A stretch of DNA of 64,000 nucleotides from Luteipulveratus mongoliensis (GTDB lineage: Bacteria > Actinomycetota > Actinomycetes > Actinomycetales > Dermatophilaceae), in the NCBI RefSeq assembly GCF_001190945.1, contig NZ_CP011112.1, positions 1,364,001 through 1,428,000 on the forward strand. Direction: 5' to 3'. Below, one piece after another: positions 1-8,261 of the stretch. The notes under the pieces were generated by a model. The model had not been told where the DNA came from. It worked only from the letters and a program-made list of their open reading frames with translations, and did no database searches. Both the position numbers and the translations under genes were made by a program. Position 1 is the first letter of the stretch. Each line of letters opens with the position of its first letter.

Positions 1-546
1 GTTGCTCTCAGAAGTGCTGTAGAACAACGGGATTCGCCGATCGTGCAGCTGCTCAGCCCAGGCTGCAGTGGTGATCGATGCGAGGCCATGGCCGCGATAC
101 TGCTCGGCAGTCCGGACGCCGGCCTCGGCGCCGCGCGGGTTGAGGCGAGCGGAGAAGCACAGCGATGCCACACCGTGCGCGTCCGTCACGATCGCCCACG
201 GGCCGAGTGTGCCGGCGAGCAGGTCGAGCCACTCGTCAGGCTCCCAGTCGGCCGGTCGGCGGGTGGCCAGCCACGCGTTGTCATCGTCGGTTCGGATCGA
301 CAGGCCGCTGGGCAGGGGCGGCGCCGCGATCTCGTTGATCAGGTAGGACACGCAGGAGGACGTCGCGCTGCCTCCGCCGTCAGGCAAGGCGGCGGCGCCT
401 GGCCGTGTCCCGAGGCGTCCGTCGGTCGTACGCGCCGTGACGAGAACCGTGTCGCCGAGCAGCAATCCGTCGGTGTCCTCGTCCCAGATGACGCCCGCCT
501 CTGCGAGGAGCAGGCCAAGATCATCGGACTCCTGGCGACCATCCAC
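1..546 (-). CDS. GNAT-family N-acetyltransferase-like protein, partial (C-terminus off the window)
   Basis: Reading the minus strand from a GTG at 546 gives an open frame of 182 codons that runs off the left edge. Near its visible end lies GVRTAEQYRGHGLASITTA, which matches the acetyl-CoA-binding motif A of GNAT enzymes (Q/R-x-x-G-x-G/A), followed by a short beta strand and an Asn-containing end typical of the fold. Upstream residues are an ordinary N-terminal half with no further motif I recognise. It is divergent from the SCP-like gene, 35 bases away, so the two probably share a promoter region. The substrate is unknown. No ATG is available in this frame, so the GTG start is inferred. Confidence 0.6.
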   Translation of the reverse strand, partial: MDGRQESDDLGLLLAEAGVIWDEDTDGLLLGDTVLVTARTTDGRLGTRPGAAALPDGGGSATSSCVSYLINEIAAPPLPSGLSIRTDDDNAWLATRRPADWEPDEWLDLLAGTLGPWAIVTDAHGVASLCFSARLNPRGAEAGVRTAEQYRGHGLASITTAAWAEQLHDRRIPLFYSTSESN

Positions 547-581
547 CGACCGATCGTAGGGCGATCGGCGAAGATGGCCCC

Positions 582-956
582 ATGCCTCCCCGCCGACGAA
601 TCGATCCGCGCGAGGGCCGGGCGGCCGTCGTACGGTGGCACGCCAGTCCGACCGAGGCCGACCGTACGACGACGGCGACTGCCGTCCGCTACACGCTGGA
701 AGAGCTGTCGCTCCAGGCGCCGGGCAACAGCGTCGAGGTGCGGGTGCCGCCGTACGGCGCCGTGCAGGTCATCGAAGGGCCACGCCACAAACGGGGCACA
801 CCGACGAATGTCATTGAGATGACTGCGGATTCGTGGCTTGCGATGGTGACGGGAAGCATCACCTGGGAGGACGCGGAGGCGAGCGGACGGGTACGTGCGT
901 CGGGCCAGCGGGCCGACCTGTCGGCGTACCTGCCGCTCGTGAAGCTCGACCCTTAG
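582..956 (+). CDS. Sterol-carrier-protein-like small protein
   Basis: This 124-aa protein ends with a stretch (TADSWLAMVTGSITWEDAEA then GRVRASGQRADLS) typical of an actinobacterial sterol-carrier (SCP-2-like) domain: a Trp in the hydrophobic face, then the basic-glycine loop with the RASG signature. The N-terminal part resembles the beginning of mycothiol-associated SCP proteins. Such proteins are thought to bind hydrophobic ligands in the cytosol; no enzyme motif is visible. The LLM oxidoreductase begins 9 bases after the stop, so the two are probably cotranscribed. Confidence 0.65.
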   Translation: MPPRRRIDPREGRAAVVRWHASPTEADRTTTATAVRYTLEELSLQAPGNSVEVRVPPYGAVQVIEGPRHKRGTPTNVIEMTADSWLAMVTGSITWEDAEASGRVRASGQRADLSAYLPLVKLDP

Positions 957-965
957 TCTCGGGGG

Positions 966-1835
966 ATGCGATTCGGCATCACCATCTTGCAGGAGTACCC
1001 CTGGGCGCAGGCCGCCCCGATGTGGCGGCAGGCGGAGGAGCTCGGCTTCGATCACGCCTGGATCTACGACCACCTGATCTGGGGTGGCCTGCCCGACTCG
1101 CCTTGGTACGGCACGACGCCCACGCTCACGGCGGCCGCCCTGGTGACGTCGACCATCAAGCTGGGCACTTTCGTCACCTCGCCGAACTATCGGCACCCGG
1201 TGACGTTCATGCGCGATCTCCTGTCGCTGGACGACATCTCGGGCGGCCGGTTCATCTGCGGCATCGGGGCGGGCGGCGACATCGACTCGCGTCTGCTCGG
1301 CGGACCGGATCTGACGCCGCGCCAGCGGTTCGAGCGGCTGGAAGAGTTCACCGTGCTGCTCGACCGGCTGCTCAGCGAGGACCACGTCACCTCCGAGGGC
1401 ACGTACTTCTCCGCGCGCGACGCTCGTACGCTCCCCGGTCCCGCGCGCTCGCGGATCCCATTCGTCATGGCTGCCAACGGTCCTCGCGCCTTGCGACTCG
1501 CGGCCCGGACCGGCCAGGGCTGGGTGACGTACGGCAAGCCAGGCGACTCGTACGACGCGTGGTGGGCTTCGCTGCGCGAGCTGTCGGGTCGGCTGGACGA
1601 GGCTCTCGAGAAGGAAGGTCGCGCGGCCGAGGGGTTCCAGCGGCACCTCAACCTCGACCCGGACGAGTTCTACTCGTTGGAGAGCGTGGACCGATTCGAG
1701 GACGCGGTCGGGCGGGCAGCCGAGCTGGGCTTCACGGATGTGATCGCCCACTGGCCGCGCGCCACCGAGCCGTACCGCGGCACGATCGAAGTGCTCGAGA
1801 CCGTCGCCGCCGAAGTCCTGCCCCGCTGGCGCTGA
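966..1835 (+). CDS. LLM-class flavin/F420-dependent oxidoreductase
   Basis: This 289-aa protein has the bacterial-luciferase-like TIM-barrel pattern: an N-terminal strand MRFGITIL, then AEELGFDHAWIYDHL, and the glycine-rich GGRFICGIGAGGD that contacts the cofactor phosphate. Members use FMN or coenzyme F420 for hydride transfer. The substrate cannot be deduced. The ATG start begins directly with the first beta strand and is preceded by a G-rich stretch (gggg) that can act as ribosome-binding site. It follows the SCP-like gene closely. A second LLM protein lies at 46871-47836. Confidence 0.85.
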   Translation: MRFGITILQEYPWAQAAPMWRQAEELGFDHAWIYDHLIWGGLPDSPWYGTTPTLTAAALVTSTIKLGTFVTSPNYRHPVTFMRDLLSLDDISGGRFICGIGAGGDIDSRLLGGPDLTPRQRFERLEEFTVLLDRLLSEDHVTSEGTYFSARDARTLPGPARSRIPFVMAANGPRALRLAARTGQGWVTYGKPGDSYDAWWASLRELSGRLDEALEKEGRAAEGFQRHLNLDPDEFYSLESVDRFEDAVGRAAELGFTDVIAHWPRATEPYRGTIEVLETVAAEVLPRWR

Positions 1836-2052
1836 CGGTCACGGTCATCGCCCACGGTCATGCGGGACGCGACACATGCGTCGCGTTCTGCATGACGCCA
1901 TGGTCCTGACCCGTACGTCGTCGGCCGCGGCTGCTCGGGCCGGTCCCGTCCGACGTGCATACCCTGTCTACGCATCGCCCGAGTCCGCGTGATTCCGGCC
2001 GCGCGGCGTCGGGAAGTCCGCCTTGTGCACGTCCGACGAGACAGGCTCGCGC

Positions 2053-3195
2053 CTAGTCGTTCAGCGGCGGTGGCGGAGTGCCCCAGTCGTCGCCGGTCGA
2101 TGCCGCAGGTGCTGGCTTCGCAGCAGGCTTGTCCTCGGGCTCAGCCTCGGGCTCAGCCTCGGGCTCGGGCTCGGGCGGCTGGGCATCGCTTGGCCCCTCG
2201 TCCTCAGCCGATGTCTGAGCTGGTGCGGCGGTGGGAGCCGAGTCATCGAGTGGTGGTGGAGGCGTACCCCAGTCGTCGCCGCCTGACGCAGCGGGCGGGG
2301 GCGCGGCCGTTGGCTTGCCCTCAACGGGCTTCGGCTCGGCGGGCGCTGCCGGCGCAGGCTTGGCGTCGTCGAGTGCGGGTGGCGGGGCATCCCAGTCATC
2401 GCCGCCTGACGCGTTGGGCGCAGGTGCTGCGGCCGCGGGCTTGGCCTCGTCGAGGGCCGGGGGAGCTGCGTCCCAGTCGTCGCCGCCGGAAGCCGCCGCC
2501 GGCGTAGCGGCCTTGGTGTTGTCCAGAGCAGGGGGAGCTGCGTCCCAGTCGTCGCCGCCGGAAGCAGGTGCTGTGGCCGCGGGCTTGGCCTCGTCCAGAG
2601 CAGGCGGCGCCGCGTCCCAGTCATCGCCGCCGGAAGCAGGTGCTGCGGCCGCGGGCTTGGCGTCATCCAGGGCGGGCGGCGCCGCGTCCCAGTCGTCCGC
2701 GGCAGGAGCAGGCGCCGGAGCGGCAGGCTTCGCGTCCGCAACAGGGGCCGGTGCTGCGTCCCAGTCATCGGCAGCAGGTGCGGCCGGCGCAGCATCGGCG
2801 ACGGGCGGGGGAGCGGCGTCCCAGTCGTCCGCGGCGGGAGCGTCAGTGGGAACGTCAGCCGGAGACTCGGCGGACGAGGACTCGGCGGTGGTCGCGGGCC
2901 CGGCGTTCGGCGTACCGGCTGCTCCAGCGGCAGCCACGGCACCGGCGGATCCTGCGCCGGCTGCGGCAGCCCCAGCCTTGGCAGCGTCAGCCTTCGCGGC
3001 GTCAGCCGCGGCGGTATCAGCCAATTCCGCGGCCGGCTCAGCCTCAGGCGCCTCTTCCGGGCGACCGAGCTTGTCCTTGGCATTGACGCCATGGATGCCG
3101 ACAGAACCGCCACGAGACCGCTGCGGGTCGCGGATGAACCACCAGGCGATCACAGCGAGCACGACCAGGACGACGAGGAGCCAGACCCACTTCAT
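2053..3195 (-). CDS. Membrane-anchored Ala/Pro-rich protein with DDW repeats
   Basis: The 380-aa product starts with MKWVW and a single N-terminal hydrophobic segment (VWLLVVLVVLAVIAWWF), then a short basic linker and a long low-complexity region. From about residue 120 there are nine units beginning DDW, most of the form DDWDAAPPALDDAKPA with Ala/Pro/Gly linkers; the last two read DDWGTPPPPL. An acidic PEPEPEAEPEAEPE stretch precedes the last unit. With one membrane segment and an acidic disordered tail it is probably membrane tethered; the side is not certain. The ATG at 3195 is chosen because the membrane segment follows at once. I do not recognise a family. The repeated DNA makes copy-number variation likely. 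Confidence 0.7.
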   Translation of the reverse strand: MKWVWLLVVLVVLAVIAWWFIRDPQRSRGGSVGIHGVNAKDKLGRPEEAPEAEPAAELADTAAADAAKADAAKAGAAAAGAGSAGAVAAAGAAGTPNAGPATTAESSSAESPADVPTDAPAADDWDAAPPPVADAAPAAPAADDWDAAPAPVADAKPAAPAPAPAADDWDAAPPALDDAKPAAAAPASGGDDWDAAPPALDEAKPAATAPASGGDDWDAAPPALDNTKAATPAAASGGDDWDAAPPALDEAKPAAAAPAPNASGGDDWDAPPPALDDAKPAPAAPAEPKPVEGKPTAAPPPAASGGDDWGTPPPPLDDSAPTAAPAQTSAEDEGPSDAQPPEPEPEAEPEAEPEDKPAAKPAPAASTGDDWGTPPPPLND

Positions 3196-3306
3196 GACCC
3201 CGAACCCTACGCAGCAGTAGTTCCGCGCACCACAACCGTCACCATGCTGGGACCCGTGGTGAGGACCGTCACCGGCCTCCCGAACACGGGCGACTACCGT
3301 GGTGGC

Positions 3307-3561
3307 GTGCCTGATGTCGAGCCCGAGCCCACCGCGAAGCCCACTCTGCGGCCCGTCCGCCGTGCGCCCAACTTCGCCCAGTTCATGATCACGGGCGGCG
3401 TCATCGGCATCATCGTCGGCTTGTGGATCGGATCGCGCGGCGACTCCGGCGGCTACACCGACACCACGGCGATGGGCTTCCTCGCGGTCATCTTCGGCAG
3501 TCTCGGCGTCCTGCTCGCCGGTGCCGTCGCCGTCATCCTGGATCGGCGCTCGTTGCGCTGA
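3307..3561 (+). CDS. Small two-helix membrane protein, unknown function
   Basis: From a GTG at 3307 this encodes 84 residues: a Pro/Glu-rich N-terminus (PDVEPEPTAKPTLRPVRR), a first hydrophobic helix (FMITGGVIGIIVGLWIGS), a polar loop, and a second helix (GFLAVIFGSLGVLLAGAVAVIL) followed by a basic DRRSLR end. Small proteins of this layout are common near actinobacterial purine genes, but I cannot assign a function. An ATG at 3244 would add 21 residues without clear domain support. It is divergent from the DDW-repeat protein. Confidence 0.55.
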   Translation: MPDVEPEPTAKPTLRPVRRAPNFAQFMITGGVIGIIVGLWIGSRGDSGGYTDTTAMGFLAVIFGSLGVLLAGAVAVILDRRSLR

Positions 3562-3586
3562 CGCTCGCGTCGGTAGTTTGAAGCCC

Positions 3587-4155
3587 ATGAGCAACGGGGG
3601 CGATCCGATCAGCGAGCTGCACCGCCGCGGCGTGCAGCACTTCTCAGAGCTGGTCGAAGGCGGCGAGGACCGGCTCTCGGCCATGTTCCGTACGGTTCCC
3701 GCGCTCGGCGAGGTCGCCGTCGGCGTGGTCTACGGCCACCTGCATCACCGGCCGGCCCTCGATCCTCGTACGCGCGAGGTCGCCACCCTGGCGGCCATCG
3801 TCGCCGCCGGGATGACCGGCCCGCCACTCAGCGTGCACACCCGCACGGGACTCGCCTCGGGCCTGGCACCCGCCGAGATCACGGAGACCGTCGTGCAGAC
3901 GGCCGCTTTCGCCGGGTTCCCGCGCGCGGTTACTCACCGCCGCCGCCCGCGCCGCGCGAGGTGGTCCTCACGATGCTCGCGGACGAACCCGACCCCGAGA
4001 TCGCTGCACTGGTCGAAGCGGCCGAGGAGACAGTCGTGACCGCCACCGGTCCGGATCGGGTCCTGGTCGAGTTCCGCGGAGCCGAGCATCCCTTCGCAAT
4101 CCTGCACGTGCTCGTCGATGGCGATCGGGTCGGATCCACGCGGATCTACCGCTAG
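3587..4155 (+). pseudogene. Carboxymuconolactone-decarboxylase-like gene, apparently frameshifted
   Basis: From the ATG at 3587 the frame encodes a CMD/AhpD-like helical domain: VVYGHLHHRPALDPRTREVA, then HTRTGLASGLAPAEITETV and AFAGFPRAV. After about 3929 this frame degenerates into an Arg-rich tail. The family-like continuation LTAAARAA appears in a second frame (3933-3956) and REVVLTMLADEPDPE in a third (3955 onward), continuing to a stop at 4153-4155. The last ~65 residues look like real alpha/beta protein. Net effect: two single-base shifts, or one compound indel, inside a GC-only stretch (CACCGCCGCCGCCCGCGCC). It is either a decayed gene or sequencing error. No CxxC pair, as needed for AhpD activity, is visible. 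Confidence 0.55.
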
Positions 4156-4210
4156 GCCGGCCCACGACGTACGGCGTGACACAGACCACACCGCCGGGCA
4201 TGGAACACTG

Positions 4211-5818
4211 GTGACCGTGGCTGGTGACGGACGTCTCTCGCACGACTTGCTCCCTGGTGAGAAAGGCCCGCAGGACGCCTGCGGTGTCTTCGGTGTCTGG
4301 GCTCCCGGTGAGGATGTCGCCAAACTCACCTATTTCGGCCTCTACGCGCTGCAACATCGCGGCCAGGAGTCAGCCGGCATCGCGACCAGCGACGGGCAGA
4401 GCATCCTGGTCTACAAGGACATGGGGCTGGTCAGCCAGGTCTTCGACGAGACCAGCCTCGGCTCGCTGCGCGGGCACGTCGCGATCGGCCACACGCGCTA
4501 CTCCACGACCGGTGGCAGCACCTGGGAGAACGCCCAGCCCACCCTCGGTGGCAGCGAGCGCGGCACGGTCGCCCTCGCCCACAACGGCAACCTGGTCAAC
4601 ACCGTCGAGCTGAGCGAGCTGGTCAAGGAACGCCTCCGCGGCCGCGCCAGCAAGGGCGAGCTCGCCCGCGGCAACACCTCGGACACCGCACTCGTCACGA
4701 CCCTCCTGGCCGCCGACCCCGAGCAGAGCCTCGAGGAAGCCGCCATGGACGTCCTCCCGCGGCTGCGTGGCGCGTTCTGCTTCGTCTTCATGGACGAGCG
4801 CACGCTGTACGCCGCCCGCGACCCTCACGGCGTACGCCCCCTCGCCCTCGGCCGGCTCGAGCGCGGCTGGGTGGTCGCCTCCGAGACTGCGGCGCTGCAG
4901 ACCATCGGCGCGAGCGTGATCCGCGAGGTCGAGCCCGGTGAGCTGATCGCGATCGACGAGAACGGTCTGCGCAGCCACAAGTTCGCCAAGCCGGAGCCCA
5001 AGGGCTGCGTCTTCGAGTACGTCTACCTCGCCCGCCCCGACGCCGTCATCCGCGGCCGGGTCGTCCACGAGGCGCGCGTCGAGATGGGCCGCCAGCTGGC
5101 CCGCGAGCACCCGGTCGACGCTGACTTGGTCATCGGTGTGCCCGAGTCGGGTGTGCCGGCGGCGACGGGTTATGCGCAGGAGTCGGGCATCCCGTTCGGC
5201 CAAGGCTTCGTGAAGAACGCCTACGTCGGCCGCACCTTCATCCAGCCCAGCCAGACGCTGCGCCAGCTCGGCATCCGGCTCAAGCTCAACGCGCTCGAGC
5301 ACAGCGTCAAGGGCAAGCGGCTGGTCGTCATCGACGACACGATCGTGCGCGGCAACACCCAGCGCGCGCAGATCCGGATGCTGCGTGAAGCCGGCGCGGC
5401 CGAGATCCACGTGCGCATCTCGGCGCCGCCCGTCGAGTGGCCCTGCTTCTACGGCATCGACTTCGCCACCCGCGCCGAGCTCATTGCGCCCGGTCTGCAG
5501 GTCGAGGAGATCCGCGCGTCCATCGGCGCCGACTCGCTCGGCTACATCTCTGAGGAAGGCATGGTCACCGCGACCAACCAGCCGGAGTCCGAGCTGTGCC
5601 GCGCCTGCTTCACCGGGAGCTATCCGATCGATCTGCCCGAGGACGGCCAGGTCGGCAAGCACGTCCTGGAGACGCTGCCGATCGAGGTCCGCAGCGGCCA
5701 CGACTCCTCGATCGAGCATCGCCCGCAGGACAAGGTGCCCCCGCACGAGTCCCAGGACGCCGAAGGTGTCTCGCTGGGCGTCGCCGGCGGCGCCGAGAAC
5801 GCCCTGCTCCACCCGTGA
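4211..5818 (+). CDS. purF: Amidophosphoribosyltransferase (glutamine PRPP amidotransferase)
   Basis: It catalyses the committed step of purine synthesis, PRPP plus glutamine to 5-phosphoribosylamine. After a short propeptide comes the nucleophile Cys in QDACGVFGVW, then the class II glutaminase features (YALQHRGQESAGIA, GHTRYSTTG, LAHNGNLVN), and the C-terminal phosphoribosyltransferase PRPP loop VVIDDTIVRGNT. Four cysteines (GCVFEY, EWPCFY and LCRAC) match the Fe-S ligand positions of the Bacillus-type, propeptide-processed enzyme. GTG at 4211 or 4217 is the likely start, since little precedes the conserved DLLPGEKGPQ segment. purM follows 11 bases after the stop. Confidence 0.95.
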   Translation: MTVAGDGRLSHDLLPGEKGPQDACGVFGVWAPGEDVAKLTYFGLYALQHRGQESAGIATSDGQSILVYKDMGLVSQVFDETSLGSLRGHVAIGHTRYSTTGGSTWENAQPTLGGSERGTVALAHNGNLVNTVELSELVKERLRGRASKGELARGNTSDTALVTTLLAADPEQSLEEAAMDVLPRLRGAFCFVFMDERTLYAARDPHGVRPLALGRLERGWVVASETAALQTIGASVIREVEPGELIAIDENGLRSHKFAKPEPKGCVFEYVYLARPDAVIRGRVVHEARVEMGRQLAREHPVDADLVIGVPESGVPAATGYAQESGIPFGQGFVKNAYVGRTFIQPSQTLRQLGIRLKLNALEHSVKGKRLVVIDDTIVRGNTQRAQIRMLREAGAAEIHVRISAPPVEWPCFYGIDFATRAELIAPGLQVEEIRASIGADSLGYISEEGMVTATNQPESELCRACFTGSYPIDLPEDGQVGKHVLETLPIEVRSGHDSSIEHRPQDKVPPHESQDAEGVSLGVAGGAENALLHP

Positions 5819-5829
5819 AAGGTTCATCA

Positions 5830-6945
5830 GTGAGCGAAACCCCGATCACGTACGCCGAAGCAGGAGTCGACGTCGAGGCGGGTGACAAGGCCGTCGAGCT
5901 GATGAAGGAGTCCGTACGCCGGGCGCAGCGCCCCGAGGTCATGGGCGGCCTGGGCGGGTTCGCGGGTCTGTTCGATGCGTCGGTCCTCGCGCGGCTGGCC
6001 CATCCCGTGCTCGCCACCTCGACCGACGGCGTCGGCACCAAGGTGGCGGTGGCGCAGGCGATGGACCGGCACGACACGATCGGCTTCGACCTGGTCGGCA
6101 TGGTCGTCGACGACATCATCTGCTGCGGAGCCGAGCCGCTCTACATGACTGACTACATCGCGACCGGCAAGGTCGTCCCAGAGCGCATCGCCGCGATCGT
6201 CTCCGGCATCGCCGCCGCGTGTGAGCAGGCTGGCGTGGCCCTCATCGGCGGCGAGACCGCCGAGCACCCCGGGCTCCTGGAGCCCCACGAGTACGACGTC
6301 GCAGGCGCCGCGACCGGTGTCGTCGAGCGGGCCGACCTGCTGACGCCCGAGCGCGTCCAGGTGGGCGATGTGGTGCTGGGACTCGCCTCCAGCGGGCTGC
6401 ACTCCAACGGCTACTCGCTCGTCCGGAAGGTGTTCGAGAGCCGGGGCTGGGCGTACGACAGAGACGTGCCCGAGCTGGGGCGCACGCTGGGCGAGGAGCT
6501 GCTGGAGCCGACACGGGTCTACTCGGCCGATCTGCTCCAGCTGATCCGCACCGAGGGCATCGACATGCATGCGCTCTCGCACGTCACCGGCGGCGGACTC
6601 GCGGCCAACCTGGCGCGCGTGCTGCCGACAGGAGTGCTGGCACGAGTGGACCGAGCGTCCTGGACGCCGGCGCCGATCTTCGGCCTCGTGCAGGAACTGG
6701 GTCAGGTGCCGGTCGCCGACCTGGAGCGCACGCTCAACATGGGCGTCGGCTTCTGTGCGGTGCTGCCCGCAGAGCAGGCAGATCTCGCCATCGAGGTGTG
6801 TACCGATGCGGGGATCGACACCTGGGTGCTGGGAGAGGTCTCAGACCGGGAGAGCGGCGATCCGGCGTACGGCGAGATCGTCAGTGGGTCCAAGGGCGTC
6901 GACGCGGGGGCCTGTCAGATGGTCGGGCAGCACCCGGCTCACTGA
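5830..6945 (+). CDS. purM: Phosphoribosylformylglycinamidine cyclo-ligase (AIR synthetase)
   Basis: This 371-aa enzyme makes aminoimidazole ribonucleotide from FGAM with ATP. Recognisable features are TYAEAGVDVEAG at the N-terminus, TSTDGVGTKVAVAQ, the catalytic region GFDLVGMVVDDIICCGAEP, LIGGETAEHPG, and GLASSGLHSNGYSLVRK. The GTG at 5830 is preceded by AAAGG with good spacing and begins directly with the conserved N-terminus. It forms an operon with purF. purC is separate, at 13651. Confidence 0.95.
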   Translation: MSETPITYAEAGVDVEAGDKAVELMKESVRRAQRPEVMGGLGGFAGLFDASVLARLAHPVLATSTDGVGTKVAVAQAMDRHDTIGFDLVGMVVDDIICCGAEPLYMTDYIATGKVVPERIAAIVSGIAAACEQAGVALIGGETAEHPGLLEPHEYDVAGAATGVVERADLLTPERVQVGDVVLGLASSGLHSNGYSLVRKVFESRGWAYDRDVPELGRTLGEELLEPTRVYSADLLQLIRTEGIDMHALSHVTGGGLAANLARVLPTGVLARVDRASWTPAPIFGLVQELGQVPVADLERTLNMGVGFCAVLPAEQADLAIEVCTDAGIDTWVLGEVSDRESGDPAYGEIVSGSKGVDAGACQMVGQHPAH

Positions 6946-6999
6946 GGGAAAGCGTGACCCCCGGCGTCGAAGGTCAAGGCAGAGTCTGAGGGACGACCG

Positions 7000-7206
7000 T
7001 CACCGGTCGCCCGACGCCCACTTGTCGTAGTCGCCGTACTCGTCGTCATCGCCCTTGTCGTCCTCGACTGGGGCCCGTTGGGCCTCAGGGGAGGAGTTCC
7101 CAGAGCGGAGCTCACGCTCCAGTGCGCTCAGGTCGGTGTCAGGGGAGAAATACTTCAGCTCCCGTGCAACCTTCGTCTGCTTGGCTTTGGCCCGGCCGCG
7201 CCCCAT
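7000..7206 (-). CDS. DUF3073 small acidic-tailed protein
   Basis: From the ATG at 7206 this gives 68 residues beginning MGRGRAKAKQTKVARELKY, the signature of DUF3073, a short actinobacterial family of unknown function, often located just downstream of purM as here. The N-terminus is basic and could bind nucleic acid; the C-terminus (EDDKGDDDEYGDYDKW) is strongly acidic. It is convergent with purM, whose stop lies 55 bases away. Confidence 0.88.
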   Translation of the reverse strand: MGRGRAKAKQTKVARELKYFSPDTDLSALERELRSGNSSPEAQRAPVEDDKGDDDEYGDYDKWASGDR

Positions 7207-7440
7207 GGCGTGACCCCCTCTGTGTTTGCCCAAGGCGGCCAAACAATCCGCCACCCAATGCGGGTGCCGGACAGCTCGGAGGCCCATGGGGATCTTCGGT
7301 CATGTCGTGGGACAAACGGTACCTCAGCGAGTGGCGATCTCGCTCACCGGCCATACCTCCGATGGTGGGATCTTTCCCAAGACCCGCGGAAGCCGCGTCA
7401 TGCCGCGGAAGGGGGTGTCCGGGCGACGCGCCGAGGAGGG

Positions 7441-7815
7441 TCAGTGCTGGTCGTCGGTGAGGCGTCGTCGGGCATAGACCGCGCCGCCACCGATGAGCAC
7501 GAGGGCGCCGACAGCGCTGCCGATGACGAGCGTCGGATGGTTGGCCGTCGCGTCGGTGTCGACATGCTTGCCCGGCGTCGGGTCGGGCGTCGTCGTCGAT
7601 GAGGAGGAGGAGCTCTTGGCGGCACTCGATGCCGCAGTGGCCAGCTTGCCGCCGACGGTCGCGGTCGCTGAGCCAGTCGCCGTGCCGCTGGGCGAGGCCG
7701 TCTCGGCGTGAGCCGGCGTCAGCCAGAGCCCGAAAGCCGCCAGCGAGACGGCGAGGGCGGCGGGGGCAGAGGCTCGAAGCTGGAGGTGCACGCCACCCAT
7801 TCTGACGTGGCTCAT
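7441..7815 (-). CDS. Secreted Ser/Thr-rich protein with C-terminal membrane anchor
   Basis: The 124-aa product has an N-terminal signal peptide ending AHA (hydrophobic core ALAVSLAAFGLWL), a Ser/Thr/Ala-rich extracellular stretch with a run of six Ser, a PTPGKHVDTDATANHP linker, and a C-terminal membrane helix (LVIGSAVGALVLIGGGAVY) followed by ARRR. The layout resembles a sortase substrate, but no LPxTG-like motif precedes the helix, so it is probably simply membrane anchored. An internal ATG at 7800 is an equally good start. The 234 bases between it and DUF3073 hold nothing I can identify. Function unknown. Confidence 0.55.
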   Translation of the reverse strand: MSHVRMGGVHLQLRASAPAALAVSLAAFGLWLTPAHAETASPSGTATGSATATVGGKLATAASSAAKSSSSSSTTTPDPTPGKHVDTDATANHPTLVIGSAVGALVLIGGGAVYARRRLTDDQH

Positions 7816-7834
7816 CGCCCGTCGGGCGCGGGGC

Positions 7835-8044
7835 TCAGAACTCTTGCCGCCGGAAGACCGTGAAGCTGCGGGCGAGATAGGCCGCCAGACCGAGGCAGAT
7901 CACGGCTCCGATGCCGAACACGACGCGGCTCCCGCCGTCGGCCTGGAACGCGTTGATGGCGGCCACGACGGCGCAGATCGCGAAGAAGATGGCGAAGAAG
8001 CGCTTGATCTGAGCGTTCTTGGCGTGCACTGGGTCGGTTGACAT
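7835..8044 (-). CDS. Small two-helix membrane protein, unknown function
   Basis: It encodes 69 residues from an ATG at 8044: a hydrophilic start with two Lys, helix one (FFAIFFAICAVVAAINAF), a short polar loop (QADGGSR), helix two (VVFGIGAVICLGLAAYLA) and an FRRQEF tail. It is divergent from the ABC-transporter operon, with a 217-base region in between that must carry promoters for both directions. It resembles, in layout and in the FxAIFA(I/F)xxxxA pattern, the small protein at 27490-27687 inside the RiPP cluster; whether they are homologous cannot be decided by eye. Confidence 0.55.
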   Translation of the reverse strand: MSTDPVHAKNAQIKRFFAIFFAICAVVAAINAFQADGGSRVVFGIGAVICLGLAAYLARSFTVFRRQEF

Positions 8045-8261
8045 GTCGTGCGATTCCTTCCGTACGAAGTCGTCAGGGATCGCGCCGCACAGCGCCTGGA
8101 CCCCGATCCATGGCGTTGCCAAACCTATCGACGCCGCGGGCCGCCTCGATGCGTACGTGGTGCGTAATCTCGGCGAAGACTTCCGATCGCCCGTGACACC
8201 GTCTGGTGAGCCCAGGATGATCGTGGGTGTTCCGGTCAGCGACGTCCAAGGAGCCGATGAC

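Noticed and set aside
339..1751. Long minus-strand open frame
   Set aside because: It is Arg-rich, opposite the convincing LLM gene, and without motifs: a shadow frame of GC-rich DNA.
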